The position numbers and the translations under genes are program-made. Source: Burkholderia paludis (GTDB lineage Bacteria > Pseudomonadota > Gammaproteobacteria > Burkholderiales > Burkholderiaceae). Taken from it: DNA of 64,000 bases. The notes below the pieces were generated by a model. That model saw only the letters and a list, made by a program, of their open reading frames with translations. It searched no databases and had not been told where the DNA came from. Shown in pieces: positions 1 through 8,801 of the stretch. Position 1 is the first letter of the stretch. Every line of letters starts with the position of its first letter. Location: contig NZ_JPGL01000052.1 in the NCBI RefSeq assembly GCF_000732615.1, forward strand, positions 1 to 64,000. Reading direction: 5' to 3'.

Positions 1-39
1 TGCGTGTTTTCCTTTGTCTATCTCGCGAGCGTGATCTAA
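1..39 (+). CDS. cyoC: Cytochrome o ubiquinol oxidase subunit III, C-terminal end (partial)
   Basis: Only the last 12 codons and the TAA stop are present. They encode CVFSFVYLASVI, the end of a hydrophobic helix. The assignment rests on position: the stop codon is immediately followed by the ATG of cyoD, which is the normal cyoABCD order. The rest of the gene lies before the window. Confidence 0.75.
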   Translation, partial: CVFSFVYLASVI

Positions 40-372
40 ATGGCCCATTCGCATTCGTCTCAACTCGAAGAAGGGCACGGCAGCGTCGGCGGCTATGTCG
101 CCGGCTTCATCCTGTCGGTGCTGCTCACGGCCGCGTCGTTCGGCCTCGTGATGGGCGGCGTGCTGTCGCCGCATGCATCGCTGATTGCGCTCGCCGTGCT
201 CGCGTTCGTGCAGATCATCGTGCATCTCGTGTACTTCCTGCACATGAACAGCTCGTCGGGCCAGCGCTGGAACGTGATGGCGTTCAGCTATACGGTGCTC
301 ACGGCGGCGATCCTGATCGTCGGCACGCTGTGGGTGATGCACAACGTCAGCATGAACATGATGTCGCGGTAG
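40..372 (+). CDS. cyoD: Cytochrome o ubiquinol oxidase subunit IV
   Basis: This 110-residue protein is the small fourth subunit of the bo3-type quinol oxidase, which assists assembly of the copper site in the inner membrane. It has a short His-rich N-terminus (MAHSHSS) and three hydrophobic helices at about residues 20-40, 47-67 and 80-102, as usual for CyoD. The central HLVYFLHM stretch in the second helix is characteristic of the family. The ATG directly abuts the TAA of the preceding cyoC, so the two genes are translationally coupled. It is the last cyo gene here, because the following 450 bp hold only a gene relic. Confidence 0.93.
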   Translation: MAHSHSSQLEEGHGSVGGYVAGFILSVLLTAASFGLVMGGVLSPHASLIALAVLAFVQIIVHLVYFLHMNSSSGQRWNVMAFSYTVLTAAILIVGTLWVMHNVSMNMMSR

Positions 373-615
373 CGGTTGTCCGGCAGGCGATTCGCTCGGG
401 CAGTTCGGGTTCTATCGTGGCGGCTTGATCCAGGGGCGTTTCGCGCAGTTCAGCCACCCGATGCGCTACCGGCGGCGCCGGCAGGCGCTGCACGGCTTCT
501 CCAGGGCGACCCTGCCGTGGGTCGCAGGGCGCATCAACGGCAGGGTGCGACTGCGCATCCGTTTGTCCTAACGCAGCTCGTTGCGGCGCTGCGCGACGTT
601 TCCAGGAACGCAGGC

Positions 616-825
616 ATGAACGACCGTGCATCGCCCGGGCTCATGAGCGTGGCCGCGATCGGCAGTTTCGACATGCTCTCCGTTTCGTGAGGCCTGTCGC
701 GGCGGCGCAGCGTGATGCGAGGCCGGCTGCCGCCGCGGGGCGCGACGAGCAGGCCGATCGTCAGCGTGCTCGAACGGCCCACGCCGCGATGATGTCGCGG
801 CGCGACGTGCGGGCCCGCCCCTGTT
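616..825 (+). pseudogene. Relic of a DUF3331-family gene
   Basis: The DNA from about 586 to 825 aligns with the 5' half of the intact DUF3331 gene at 20712. The shared features are an equivalent start region (MNDRASPG here, MSDSAGPW there), the segment VAAIGxFDM followed by SVS, and the segment VSVLERPTP (ISVLERPTP in the intact gene). The reading frame is broken by an in-frame TGA after codon 24 and another after the ERPTP segment. The conserved Trp/Cys-containing second half is missing. The function of the family is unknown. It lies between cyoD and the convergent HXXEE gene. Confidence 0.6.
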
Positions 826-833
826 GCGTGAAT

Positions 834-1496
834 TTATTTGGCGACGAATTGACCGTAGTAGCCGTGATTCGGGAAAGGGTACGGCGATTGCGGATCCTTG
901 AGCAGCGCTTCCGGGCCCCAGATGGTGACGAGGAGCACGCCCAGCATCGCGACGCCGGCAAGCCATTGGCGCCCGTTCGGGCGCGGTTTGTTCCGCACGA
1001 AGTAGACGACGAAGCCGATGAAAAGCGGGAGGTACCCAAGCAGGGCGGTCACGAGGCCCGGGTCGTACCAGGCGGTTTGGCCGCGGCTGCCGAATGCGTT
1101 GAGCGATGACGATATGGACAGGGTGTGCGCGACCACTTCGACGGCGCAAAAAAGCATCGCGGCGATGGCTACTGACGCGCGTCCCCCCCACCTCATGACG
1201 GCCGCCACGCCCAGGATGAGCACGCCAAAGTTCGTGATCATGTCGGTGAGCTCGTTCATCGGGTACCGGTCGGGTGCGGCGGACCCCGAGATGGTGTTGT
1301 AGATGTAGTGGAAGCCGCCCGGGATGACCCACTCCTCCCAGACGTGGGGCACGATCCACACGGCGGTGAGTGCCGCCAGGCGATCTCCCCAGCCCCATGT
1401 GTTCCATTTGCGAATGATGAAGGCCGTGAAGGCGATGCCTGTTGCGGTGGCCACCCAGAGCCACACCGACAACCACGAATGGACGAGTCCGGTCAT
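834..1496 (-). CDS. HXXEE-motif membrane protein
   Basis: This 220-residue protein has about six hydrophobic segments, so it is an integral inner-membrane protein. Near residue 51 it has the signature His-x-x-Glu-Glu (HVWEE, H51, E54, E55) that defines the HXXEE family. The family is predicted to have metal-dependent catalytic activity in the membrane, but I know of no established substrate. The start is supported by an AGGGAG Shine-Dalgarno sequence about 7 nt upstream of the ATG. It stands alone, convergent to the cyo operon end and 130 bp from the end of the porin gene on the same strand. Confidence 0.72.
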   Translation of the reverse strand: MTGLVHSWLSVWLWVATATGIAFTAFIIRKWNTWGWGDRLAALTAVWIVPHVWEEWVIPGGFHYIYNTISGSAAPDRYPMNELTDMITNFGVLILGVAAVMRWGGRASVAIAAMLFCAVEVVAHTLSISSSLNAFGSRGQTAWYDPGLVTALLGYLPLFIGFVVYFVRNKPRPNGRQWLAGVAMLGVLLVTIWGPEALLKDPQSPYPFPNHGYYGQFVAK

Positions 1497-1625
1497 GAAT
1501 CACTCCCTTTGCTGTAGTCAAGACATGCGATATTCAACGGCGCGCGCGAGCTGACGGACGCGTGCCACAAGTTGCCCGTGTCGATCGAATGCGGTCGTAT
1601 CGGCGGGTGTCGAACGCACGATGCG

Positions 1626-2741
1626 CTAGAAGCGCGTCGACAGGCCGATGCGCGCGAGAACCTGAGTTCCGCTCGTCGACGCACTGCCAGGCTGGTTCAG
1701 CGCGTTGATCCACGCCTGCGTCACCGGCGCGTCTCCACTCGCGTGCTGATAGATACCTTCCACGTAGACGAAGGTCCGCTTGGACAGGTGATACTGGACC
1801 ACGCCGCTGACCTGATGCGCCCGGTTGTTGTCCAGCACGGCGTTGCCGTCCATGAATGTGTAGTTCAGGCCGACGGCCCACGGCCCGCCTATGTCCCACT
1901 GTGCGCCGGTCTTGTACACGTTGATCTTCGCGTTGCTCGCGGTGTTTGCCGTGTTCGTATACAGCAACATCGCCAGCACGCTGCCGAAGCGGTAATGCGC
2001 GCCGAACCCGAAGTTGCGGATACTGCCGTCCCCGCCCTCGAAGAGGCCCGTGTACTTGACGTTGGTGTAGGCCGCGCCGAGCGCCAGTGGGCCATTCGTA
2101 TAGTTCATCCCGAAGCTCAGCGTCGAATTCGCCGAGAATGAACCCGGGACGCCGCCCAATCCGTAGAGCGCGCCGAACTGCAGCGCGGAATTGCCCGGAC
2201 TGCGGTACTTGACGGAGTTCGCTACGCGCGACGTCCCGCCCGCCCGGTCGAAGTCGAACGACCCTGTCGGGTTTCCCGGCACGCCAAGCGCGGCGAACGG
2301 GCCTTGCCTGAAGTCGTAGATCCCGCCTGCGAGAAGCGCGCCGTCGAAAAAACCGAGCGTGAGCGTCTCGTACATGAAGTCATACTGGTTGCCGAACGTC
2401 ACCGAACCCAGGCGATCATTGGAGAGCCCGACATAGGACGTGCGGCTGAAGATGCCGCCCGCACCCGGGTTGATCGAACCGTTGCCGAGATCGAACTGCG
2501 AGGTCAGTTCGAAGATCGCATGGGTTCCGCCACCCAGATCTTCCGTTCCCTTGAGGGTCAGCAGGTTCGGCGCAAAGATGCCGCTGTCGAGGAACGTCTT
2601 CGAACCGCCGTGCTGATTGTTCACATAGGTCACGCCGGCATCGATCAGGCCCGTGACCGTTACGCTGCTCTGCGGAAAAGCGGAACCGGACGCCGACAGG
2701 GCAATGGCCCCCACGCAGAGCGGGATATTCTTTCGTTTCAT
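1626..2741 (-). CDS. Outer-membrane porin (Burkholderia OmpC-like, trimeric)
   Basis: This 371-residue general porin lets small hydrophilic solutes cross the outer membrane. It has a Sec signal peptide (MKRKNIPLCVGAIALSASGSAF, with a likely cut near residue 22), the typical beginning SSVTVTGLIDAGVTYVNN, alternating beta strands throughout, and a C-terminal strand ending in Phe (VLARIGLSTRF) as required for BAM recognition. The ATG at 2741 is preferred over an upstream in-frame start because it has a GGAGAC ribosome site and begins the signal peptide. It lies near the PhlG-like hydrolase and LysR genes and may take up the hydrolase's substrate, which is an inference only. Confidence 0.9.
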   Translation of the reverse strand: MKRKNIPLCVGAIALSASGSAFPQSSVTVTGLIDAGVTYVNNQHGGSKTFLDSGIFAPNLLTLKGTEDLGGGTHAIFELTSQFDLGNGSINPGAGGIFSRTSYVGLSNDRLGSVTFGNQYDFMYETLTLGFFDGALLAGGIYDFRQGPFAALGVPGNPTGSFDFDRAGGTSRVANSVKYRSPGNSALQFGALYGLGGVPGSFSANSTLSFGMNYTNGPLALGAAYTNVKYTGLFEGGDGSIRNFGFGAHYRFGSVLAMLLYTNTANTASNAKINVYKTGAQWDIGGPWAVGLNYTFMDGNAVLDNNRAHQVSGVVQYHLSKRTFVYVEGIYQHASGDAPVTQAWINALNQPGSASTSGTQVLARIGLSTRF

Positions 2742-3204
2742 CGTGATCGTCTCCGCTGCCGGCCGGCTTCGCCGACCCTGGCCAATCTCGCGTTGCCCCG
2801 GGCCGGCTTGCACGGCCCAGGTGGAAGTCCGGGTTGTTCGTCAGGAGTGCAAGTCAATAACTTGACGACGCCGGAACCGGGTGTCACAGGTATCGTCCGG
2901 GAAGCATGGACGGGTGCGGTTTCCATGACGCGGATCGCCGCTGGAAATCTCGTCGCGAGCATGCCGGGAGCGAAGTACATGGCGTGTTCGATGCCGCGGC
3001 GCTTGATCGCATGGCAGGCCGGCACCGGAGCGATTTCTCCGCCGGAAGTGAGGGTGGCAATCATGAAGAGGAGCGTCATGAACAGGAATCCTGGATCGAC
3101 ATGCCGGTTTCACCTTCCCGTGGAAATCCGATGATCTGCGTTTTCGGTGCATCGCTTCTTCATGTCCACTCGCATGCCAGCTCGACTGGACGCCAATCGC
3201 CGCG
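2742..3204. other. Intergenic region upstream of the porin, no convincing gene
   Basis: These 463 bp separate the porin start from the 3' end of the LysR gene. A minus-strand frame (about 2738-3079) stays open but overlaps the porin signal-peptide region and has no family resemblance. The region presumably carries the porin promoter. Confidence 0.5.
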
Positions 3205-4185
3205 CTAGTCGAATCGGGAAGACGTCGCGGGCACGACCTGTTCGAGCGGGCGCTCGGACACTTCCGCAAACCGGTCATGACTATCGGCAAGTGCCAACGG
3301 AATCTCGTGCTTCAGGAACTCCACCCAGGCCCGTGTCTTTGCATCGATGAACTGGCGAGATGGATAGATGACGTACAGGTTGAGCGCGCTCAGCTTGACG
3401 TCCTGAAGCACGCAAACCAGTTCGCCGCGTTGAAGCGCGGGCAGGGCCGACGCGGCGGGAAGCACGCCGATCCCGAACCCTTCCTGCATCGCGGCGAGCA
3501 ATGCGCTCTCGTGATTGAAGGAAAGCCGGACGGGTAAATCCCGGATCCGGTCGAGCGCTTCCTTGCCGGCAAGCGTCCAGGTGCCTGTCGGCATATGCGG
3601 CGTGACCATGCGCAGGCAGGTGTGCCGTGCGAGATCGTCGAGGTTGCGTGGTGCGCCGTGGCATCGAACATACTCGGGAGATGCACACGCCACTGCCGCG
3701 ACGGCGCCCAGCGTATGGGCAACCATATCGGAATCGGGCAGCGCGGGGGCCAGCACCAGGGCAGTGTCGTAGCCGCCGTCGATGAGATGCAACGGTGCGT
3801 CCGAAAGCACCAGGTCGACATCGATGGAAGGATGCTTCTCCCGGAACCGCAGGACGGTCGATACGCTTTCGCTCTGCCCGAATCCAAGCTGCGCGCATAC
3901 CCGGAGCGTGCCGGTGGGATCTTCGATCGCCCCTCGGGCTTCCGCTTCGGCCGAGTCCAGCCATTTCATGATCGTCTTGCAACGCTCGAGGTACTTTTCG
4001 CCGGCTTCAGTCAGCATGAAGGTGCGCGTGCTGCGGTTCAGCAGTCGCGCCTGCAGATAGTTCTCGAGCTCCGATATCGCGCGCGATACCCGTGATGCGG
4101 AAACCCTCATGCGTTTTGCCGCGGGAGAGAACCCTCCCGAGGCAACAACCGTCATGAAGATGCGCATGTTCTTGATCGTATTCAT
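3205..4185 (-). CDS. LysR-family transcriptional regulator
   Basis: This 326-residue protein is a typical LysR regulator. The N-terminal winged helix covers about residues 1-60 (MNTIKNMRIFMTVVASGGFS, then a helix-turn-helix through SPAAKRMRVSASRVSRAI), followed by a linker helix and an effector-binding domain from about residue 90. The subtype resembles the CrgA/AaeR group that has an FxxVxxxGSF-like start. Neighbours on the same strand are the PhlG-like hydrolase upstream (650 bp away) and the porin downstream, so either may be a target. The inducer is unknown. Confidence 0.88.
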   Translation of the reverse strand: MNTIKNMRIFMTVVASGGFSPAAKRMRVSASRVSRAISELENYLQARLLNRSTRTFMLTEAGEKYLERCKTIMKWLDSAEAEARGAIEDPTGTLRVCAQLGFGQSESVSTVLRFREKHPSIDVDLVLSDAPLHLIDGGYDTALVLAPALPDSDMVAHTLGAVAAVACASPEYVRCHGAPRNLDDLARHTCLRMVTPHMPTGTWTLAGKEALDRIRDLPVRLSFNHESALLAAMQEGFGIGVLPAASALPALQRGELVCVLQDVKLSALNLYVIYPSRQFIDAKTRAWVEFLKHEIPLALADSHDRFAEVSERPLEQVVPATSSRFD

Positions 4186-4832
4186 CTGAGATATTCAACC
4201 TGGATTCCGCTTCCCGAACATCGAGTCCGTGCCGCCAGAGATCCGGCGGGAGTCTTGCCGCAGCCGCCGGCGGTCGAAGCGGGAGGTCTTGCACCGGTGC
4301 CGGCCCGCTTCCGGGCGCTCGCGGCGGCCTGCCAAGCCGTAGTCCGATCGCGTGGATGGCTTGTCGTTCGACGGTCAACCTCTCCGGCCGCGGATGCGGG
4401 AATCGCATCCCGGCGGACTGTCGCGCGCGCAACGTCAAGCTGTCTTCCGGCACCGTTGTGATGCCGGCCATGGGCAAGCGGCAACGAATGCGTTGCAGTG
4501 TCCAGATTGCGTCTGGTCATGACTTCGCCGGCTCGATCGCCGCGCAGGGGCAGGTCGTCGCACACGCGCCCGGGCAATGTATCGGGCGCGGGGTCGCCGC
4601 GCTTCGATTGCCACGTCCGTACCGGCATCCGATGTTTCGACTGCGCGGTTCGCGTACGACACCTGGCTTCCGTCCTGGCAATGGCCGGCGGGTACCCCTG
4701 GCTTGAGTCCGCTGCCGTTACCGCTTGCTGCGTCACGTGTCTGGCCCGGGAGCGCATTCACGTGACGCACGTCATGTCAGCCCGGCGCAACGCCCGAGGC
4801 GGATCGCCCGGGCGGACGCCGACGCCGATGCT
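4186..4832. other. Intergenic region, no convincing gene
   Basis: The 647 bp between the LysR start and the end of the PhlG-like gene are high in GC and open in several frames. None of these frames shows a recognisable domain, a ribosome site or protein-like composition. Confidence 0.45.
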
Positions 4833-5843
4833 TCAGACGCCATACTCGCGGTAGATCTGCGGCAGGAAGCCGCCGAGGCAGGTGAACTCCGTCATGTCGT
4901 GCAGCGCCATTTCGTATGCGAAGTTTTCCAGTGCGACCTTGTCCATCCCCATGCGCTGGATCAGCGACTTCGAGAGATGCGCGCCGCCGGGGAACTTCTT
5001 GAAGCGATCGAAGGACGCGTGCGTCCCGATCCAGTAGCGATTGATCATCTCGAGCCCGGCCGGCGTGTCGCGACCCAGGTGGATCATCAGGACGAGCGGC
5101 GTATCGCGTGCGTCTGCCGGCGTGATGATCCCGCTGGCATTGAACGTGAACCCGTGTTCCTTCAGGGCAGCCTTGCTGACGCCGAAGCTTTCCGGCGTAT
5201 CGAAGTTGATGTAGCCGTCGAGGAAGAGGTTGCCGATGTACTCGGTGATGTGGTTCGGGTTGCCATACAGGCGCTCGCCGTAGGACAGCTTCGAGTTGGC
5301 CAGCCGCTTCGGGTCTTCCACCGAGTTGTGGATATGCGCGTACGGGAACCACAGCATGTACCGTTCGCTTTCCAGCGGGTGCCACGTGAACCACCATTCG
5401 AACATCTTGGCGGTGACGCCCGGAAAGACGTGACGCGACTGCGCGTAGGCCAGGGGGCCTTCTTCAACCAGCGCATAGCCGGAGACCGGTGCGCTTTCGA
5501 AGGTGTGCATCATCTTGTCGAGACCTGCAACCGTCGGCGGCAGGACGTATTCCGGCGGCAGCGGGCCCTGCTCGAGGGCGTTCACCATTGCCATCGGTGC
5601 GACCAGGTCCTTCGTGAAGTACTTGGCGTATGACTTTTCCTGCACGAGCTGCTCGTTGATCGGCCAACGCTTCTGCATCGGCACCTGATAGTACGTAATC
5701 CTCGTCCGATCGGCTTCCGTGCAGCCACCGGCCGCCGCAGGCGTGGCCGCCATCGCCGACGGCAGCGTGTTTGCAACTGCAACACCCGCAAGAAGGGCCG
5801 GGGCCGCACCGAGAATCCGTCGTCGTTTGATATCCGTTGTCAT
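4833..5843 (-). CDS. PhlG-type (DAPG hydrolase family) C-C bond hydrolase with export signal
   Basis: This 336-residue protein resembles the 2,4-diacetylphloroglucinol hydrolase family, zinc enzymes that cleave a C-C bond to release acetate from acylated phenols. The predicted ligands are H170, E201, H315 and E319 (H315 and E319 lie in an HDMTE motif). The H170-E201 spacing of 31 and the HxxxE pair reproduce the spacing known for the PhlG zinc site. Unlike cytosolic PhlG it starts with a twin-arginine-like signal, KRRRILGAAPALLAGVAVA, followed by an Ala-rich cleavage region, so it is probably exported. ATG 5843 is chosen because it has a GAGG ribosome site 9 nt upstream. It is divergent from an IclR gene across a large palindrome. 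The substrate is unknown. Confidence 0.72.
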   Translation of the reverse strand: MTTDIKRRRILGAAPALLAGVAVANTLPSAMAATPAAAGGCTEADRTRITYYQVPMQKRWPINEQLVQEKSYAKYFTKDLVAPMAMVNALEQGPLPPEYVLPPTVAGLDKMMHTFESAPVSGYALVEEGPLAYAQSRHVFPGVTAKMFEWWFTWHPLESERYMLWFPYAHIHNSVEDPKRLANSKLSYGERLYGNPNHITEYIGNLFLDGYINFDTPESFGVSKAALKEHGFTFNASGIITPADARDTPLVLMIHLGRDTPAGLEMINRYWIGTHASFDRFKKFPGGAHLSKSLIQRMGMDKVALENFAYEMALHDMTEFTCLGGFLPQIYREYGV

Positions 5844-6056
5844 CGCTTCGTACCTCATTAGTCGTACATATCACCTGGAACCACTCTCGATCACCCATCC
5901 GATGGTGGCCAATCAGAGTCCGGAAAAGACGCACACCGCTCTGATTTGTTCGAATTGCAAGCCGCGCAGCCGTTAGATCCTGAAACGGGGGCGAACCCCT
6001 TGTCTGCGCGGAATGCACCGAGACGCGCTGCGCTTCGGCGTTTTTGATACGCCGCA

Positions 6057-6100
6057 ATCGCACCGCTATTCGATACTTGTGTACCGTATAGCGGTGCGAT
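6057..6100. promoter_or_regulatory. 44-bp palindrome, probable IclR operator
   Basis: Two perfect 13-bp arms, ATCGCACCGCTAT (6057-6069) and ATAGCGGTGCGAT (6088-6100), flank an 18-bp spacer that is itself partly symmetric (5 of 9 pairs). In total 18 of 22 positions pair. It lies in the divergent promoter region between the PhlG-like gene and the iclR gene, 46 bp before the iclR start. This is where IclR-type tetramers usually bind, so autoregulation and control of the hydrolase are likely. Confidence 0.7.
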
Positions 6101-6145
6101 GCAAAGTCTGGCAAAATTTCACCCGGGCGTCAAGGGAGAAATGAA

Positions 6146-6898
6146 GTGACAGATGACCGGGAAGGTGATGGGGGCGGGAAACAGGTGGTGGCGCGTGCGG
6201 TATCGGTGCTGGAAGCACTCGAGGGGCAGGCGTCGGGCTTGAGCCTGGGCGACATCGCGAAGGCGACCGGCCTGCCGAAGAGCACGGTTCAGCGTCTGGT
6301 CGGCGCACTCGAGGCCCGACGTTTCGTGGTCGCCGGTGCGGCCGGCGTTCGCTTGGGTTCGGCGATCACGCGGCTTGCCGCGTCGATCCATACGGACGTG
6401 GTCGCGATCAGTGCGCCATTTATCGAAGCCGCATCGAGGCGATTGCGCGAGACGGTCGACCTGTCGGTTTTCCGTGGATCGCACGCGATGACCATCTTCC
6501 AGTACGCATCCGATCGGGAATTACGGGTCGTCTCGCCCGTCTGGGCGGCGTTTCCGCTCTATTGCACCGCGCACGGGAAAGCCATTCTGTCGACGCTGGA
6601 AGACGACGAGATCCGGAGGCTCGTGAGCGGCCATCTGGACGCGCGGAACCCGCGCACGATCACGGACATGCAGGCGCTGCTGGACGACATCGCCTCCGTG
6701 CGACGTACCGGATTTGCGCTCGATGACCAGGAGCACGAGGAGGGGGTGTGCGGAATCGGCATCATCCTCGAGTGCCGAACGGACGAGCAGCATGCCCTCT
6801 CGATCGCGGTACCTTCAGTGCGGTTCGAGCGGCAGCTGTCGGAGATCAAGGGCACGTTGTTGAAATGCAAGGCGGAAATCGAGGCCCAGTTTGGTTGA
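6146..6898 (+). CDS. IclR-family transcriptional regulator
   Basis: This 250-residue regulator has an N-terminal winged helix at about residues 12-75. Its recognition region reads SLGDIAKATGLPKSTVQRLV. A C-terminal IclR effector domain follows, with the family landmarks FPLYCTAHGKAILS and EEGVCGIG. Translation starts at GTG 6146. An ATG 5 nt earlier is closed by a stop after two codons, and a GGGAG ribosome site lies 8 nt before the GTG. It is divergent from the PhlG-like hydrolase and probably controls it through the intergenic palindrome. A broken copy of this gene's 3' half lies at 19331-19560 beside the catabolic cluster, which suggests both loci belong to one pathway. Confidence 0.9.
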   Translation: MTDDREGDGGGKQVVARAVSVLEALEGQASGLSLGDIAKATGLPKSTVQRLVGALEARRFVVAGAAGVRLGSAITRLAASIHTDVVAISAPFIEAASRRLRETVDLSVFRGSHAMTIFQYASDRELRVVSPVWAAFPLYCTAHGKAILSTLEDDEIRRLVSGHLDARNPRTITDMQALLDDIASVRRTGFALDDQEHEEGVCGIGIILECRTDEQHALSIAVPSVRFERQLSEIKGTLLKCKAEIEAQFG

Positions 6899-7924
6899 GC
6901 CGACTCCAAACCCGGCCTAGGCTTGCGGGAGCGGCAGGCGGTCGCAAACGCACGATGCCTGCCACCCGATCGCCGAAGCACCAACTGTTGGACCTTGGAC
7001 AAATGGGAAGGCGCGGCGCCCGAAACGCCGGCACGCTGCCTGCTGCACGTCGGGAGCGCGTCGGCAGTGATCCGCGCGGTGGTGCGGCCGGCGCGTGCTC
7101 ATGGTGCTCCGGCGGCCTGAACCCGGGCACTGCGGGAACAGGCTGGTCGAGCCGAAGGCGAGTGCGATCGCGTGGAGCCCGCGAATCCACAAGAGCGATC
7201 TTTCGCCGCCTTGCTACACCTTCGTTTCCGCATCTGGACGACATCGAACGGCACCCCAGGGACGATCGCGACGATGTGAACCCTTCCCTGCAACGCGATA
7301 CCGACGGCCGAACGCGTTCGCGGGGAATGCACGCGCCGGGCCTTCGACAGGCGGTCGACACGGAGGGGGCGCCGCCATGCAGTCATTCAGTTTCTTCCGG
7401 GGCGCGTGATTGCGCATGGCGCGGACGCGTGCGCCGCCAGGCGACACTTCGAGCGAGCAGGCGCTGCGCGCCGGCGAAATGGCTGATCGAACCGGCCATC
7501 GTGGTGACTTCACGGCCAGCCGGAAATCGACAGGCTCAAGCAACGTGTGGACGCTGCCCGTTGGTAAAGCGAAGGCACGTCGAAGATCCATCGACAGCCA
7601 GGTCGGAAACAAAACTCAAGTGGCCGTATTGCGAATGAAACGCCTGGAGGACTTTACGCAACTTAACATTCCCGAACCGTGGTGAACGGTAACCAAGTCT
7701 ACGATACGTGAATCGACGGTCCCTAAGGTTCGTCAGGTTTCGACCTCGTGCTCCGGCCGTACCCCGATGGTTCACTTGTTTCAATGTCCGAGTTGCGACG
7801 ACTACCCGTCCGAGGTGCATGCGCGGGTACCGGATTAACTCGCTAAAGAGGCGACTTGCTGGTCTGTATCTGCCATCGATTCCCGGCGCCGATGCACCTT
7901 GCAACAGTCAACTTCGTCTTGTCC
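6899..7924. other. 1-kb intergenic region without a recognisable gene
   Basis: No open frame here looks like protein. The region holds a 15-bp sequence at 7653-7667 that recurs in inverted orientation in the promoter of the RND two-component locus (see that entry). It ends with the leader of the atypical response regulator. Confidence 0.45.
7653..7667 (-). promoter_or_regulatory. 15-bp motif shared with the RND/two-component promoter
   Basis: The sequence TTTACGCAACTTAAC is the exact reverse complement of GTTAAGTTGCGTAAA at 16648-16662. Both copies lie upstream of an OmpR-type response regulator gene (272 bp and 66 bp before the chosen starts). A chance 15-bp match in 64 kb is unlikely, so a common regulator site is proposed. 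Confidence 0.4.
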
Positions 7925-8665
7925 ATGAAATTTCCTCGTCCCTATCACCTCTTTGTCGTAGACGACGATTTCAGTCAGAGAGCCAGGCTTTGTGCGTATC
8001 TTGAAAAATACGGATTGTTAATAACGCAAATGAAGACCGGAGAGGAAATGCTGCTTCGGATTCATCGGGTACGTCCGGATTTGATCGTGCTGAACGCGGT
8101 CTTGCCAAATATGTCGGGACTTTGTGCTTGTCGCGAGTTGCGTGCGGACGGTGACCGCATTCCCATAATCTTGCTGAACGACCACGGTGACGACATTGAG
8201 CGCGTGCTTGCGCTCGAAACGGGAGCCGATGACTGTTTGAGCGAACCCTATACATCCCGCGAGTTGCTCGCGCGGGTGCGGGCAGTCTTGCGCCGCGCAT
8301 CGTCGGCGCCGGGCGGGTTATGGGATTCCAATGTTCCGATACAAATCGGAGACTACGAATTCAATGTGGCAAGACGAAGCCTGATACGAGGGAAAGATGT
8401 AAGAATTCTAAAGACCGTCGAATTCTCGATGCTTGCCGAGCTAACGGTAAATGCCGGGATTTCGGTGTCGCGCGAACGGTTGAGGGCCGTTTCGCACGGT
8501 CGTGATGAAGCGATTTCGTTACGTGCCGTGGACGCCACCGTTGTTCGGTTGCGTAAATTGCTCGAACCCAATCCTGGCGCGCCCCGCTATATTCAGACCG
8601 TACGCGGGCACGGCTATGTGTTCATAAAGAATGAGCAGAAAGGCTGGCATGAGCGATCGACATAA
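7925..8665 (+). CDS. Atypical OmpR-family response regulator with degenerate receiver
   Basis: This 246-residue protein has a receiver domain (about 8-122) and a winged-helix DNA-binding domain (about 140-238, ending TVRGHGYVF). The acidic pocket D13-D15 is kept. The phospho-acceptor Asp is Asn57 (LNAVLPNMSG), the conserved Thr/Ser is Asn85 (LLNDHGDD), and the conserved Lys is Glu107 (LSEPY). It therefore cannot be phosphorylated in the normal way and is probably a pseudo-receiver regulator controlled by ligand, protein partner or abundance. ATG 7925 begins the canonical receiver, but a TTG at 7856 preceded by AGAGG is an alternative start. Its 3' end overlaps a short membrane peptide gene instead of a histidine kinase gene. 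Confidence 0.85.
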   Translation: MKFPRPYHLFVVDDDFSQRARLCAYLEKYGLLITQMKTGEEMLLRIHRVRPDLIVLNAVLPNMSGLCACRELRADGDRIPIILLNDHGDDIERVLALETGADDCLSEPYTSRELLARVRAVLRRASSAPGGLWDSNVPIQIGDYEFNVARRSLIRGKDVRILKTVEFSMLAELTVNAGISVSRERLRAVSHGRDEAISLRAVDATVVRLRKLLEPNPGAPRYIQTVRGHGYVFIKNEQKGWHERST

Positions 8666-8801
8666 ATGTCCATTGGTGTGTCAGCTCGCCGTACTCGTGA
8701 TAGGTGCTGCAGCGGTACTGCTTTGCGCACTGGCCATCGATATCGATTCCGATGCTTTGTTCGATGGCTGGTTGGCGTACTCTATTTTATTCCACGATTA
8801 G
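8649..8801 (+). CDS. Short membrane peptide, possibly a truncated sensor kinase N-terminus
   Basis: This 50-residue frame starts with an ATG 17 nt inside the end of the response regulator gene, the typical overlap of a regulator-kinase pair. It has one hydrophobic helix at about residues 9-30 (CQLAVLVIGAAAVLLCALAI) and then an acidic stretch before a TAG. No kinase domain follows in any frame. It may be the remnant of the cognate kinase, disrupted after the first membrane segment, or an independent small membrane protein. Confidence 0.45.
   Translation: MSDRHKCPLVCQLAVLVIGAAAVLLCALAIDIDSDALFDGWLAYSILFHD

Noticed and set aside
2738..3079. Minus-strand frame starting MTLLFMIATLTSGGEIAP
   Set aside because: It overlaps the porin start and signal-peptide region and has no recognisable domain or partner.
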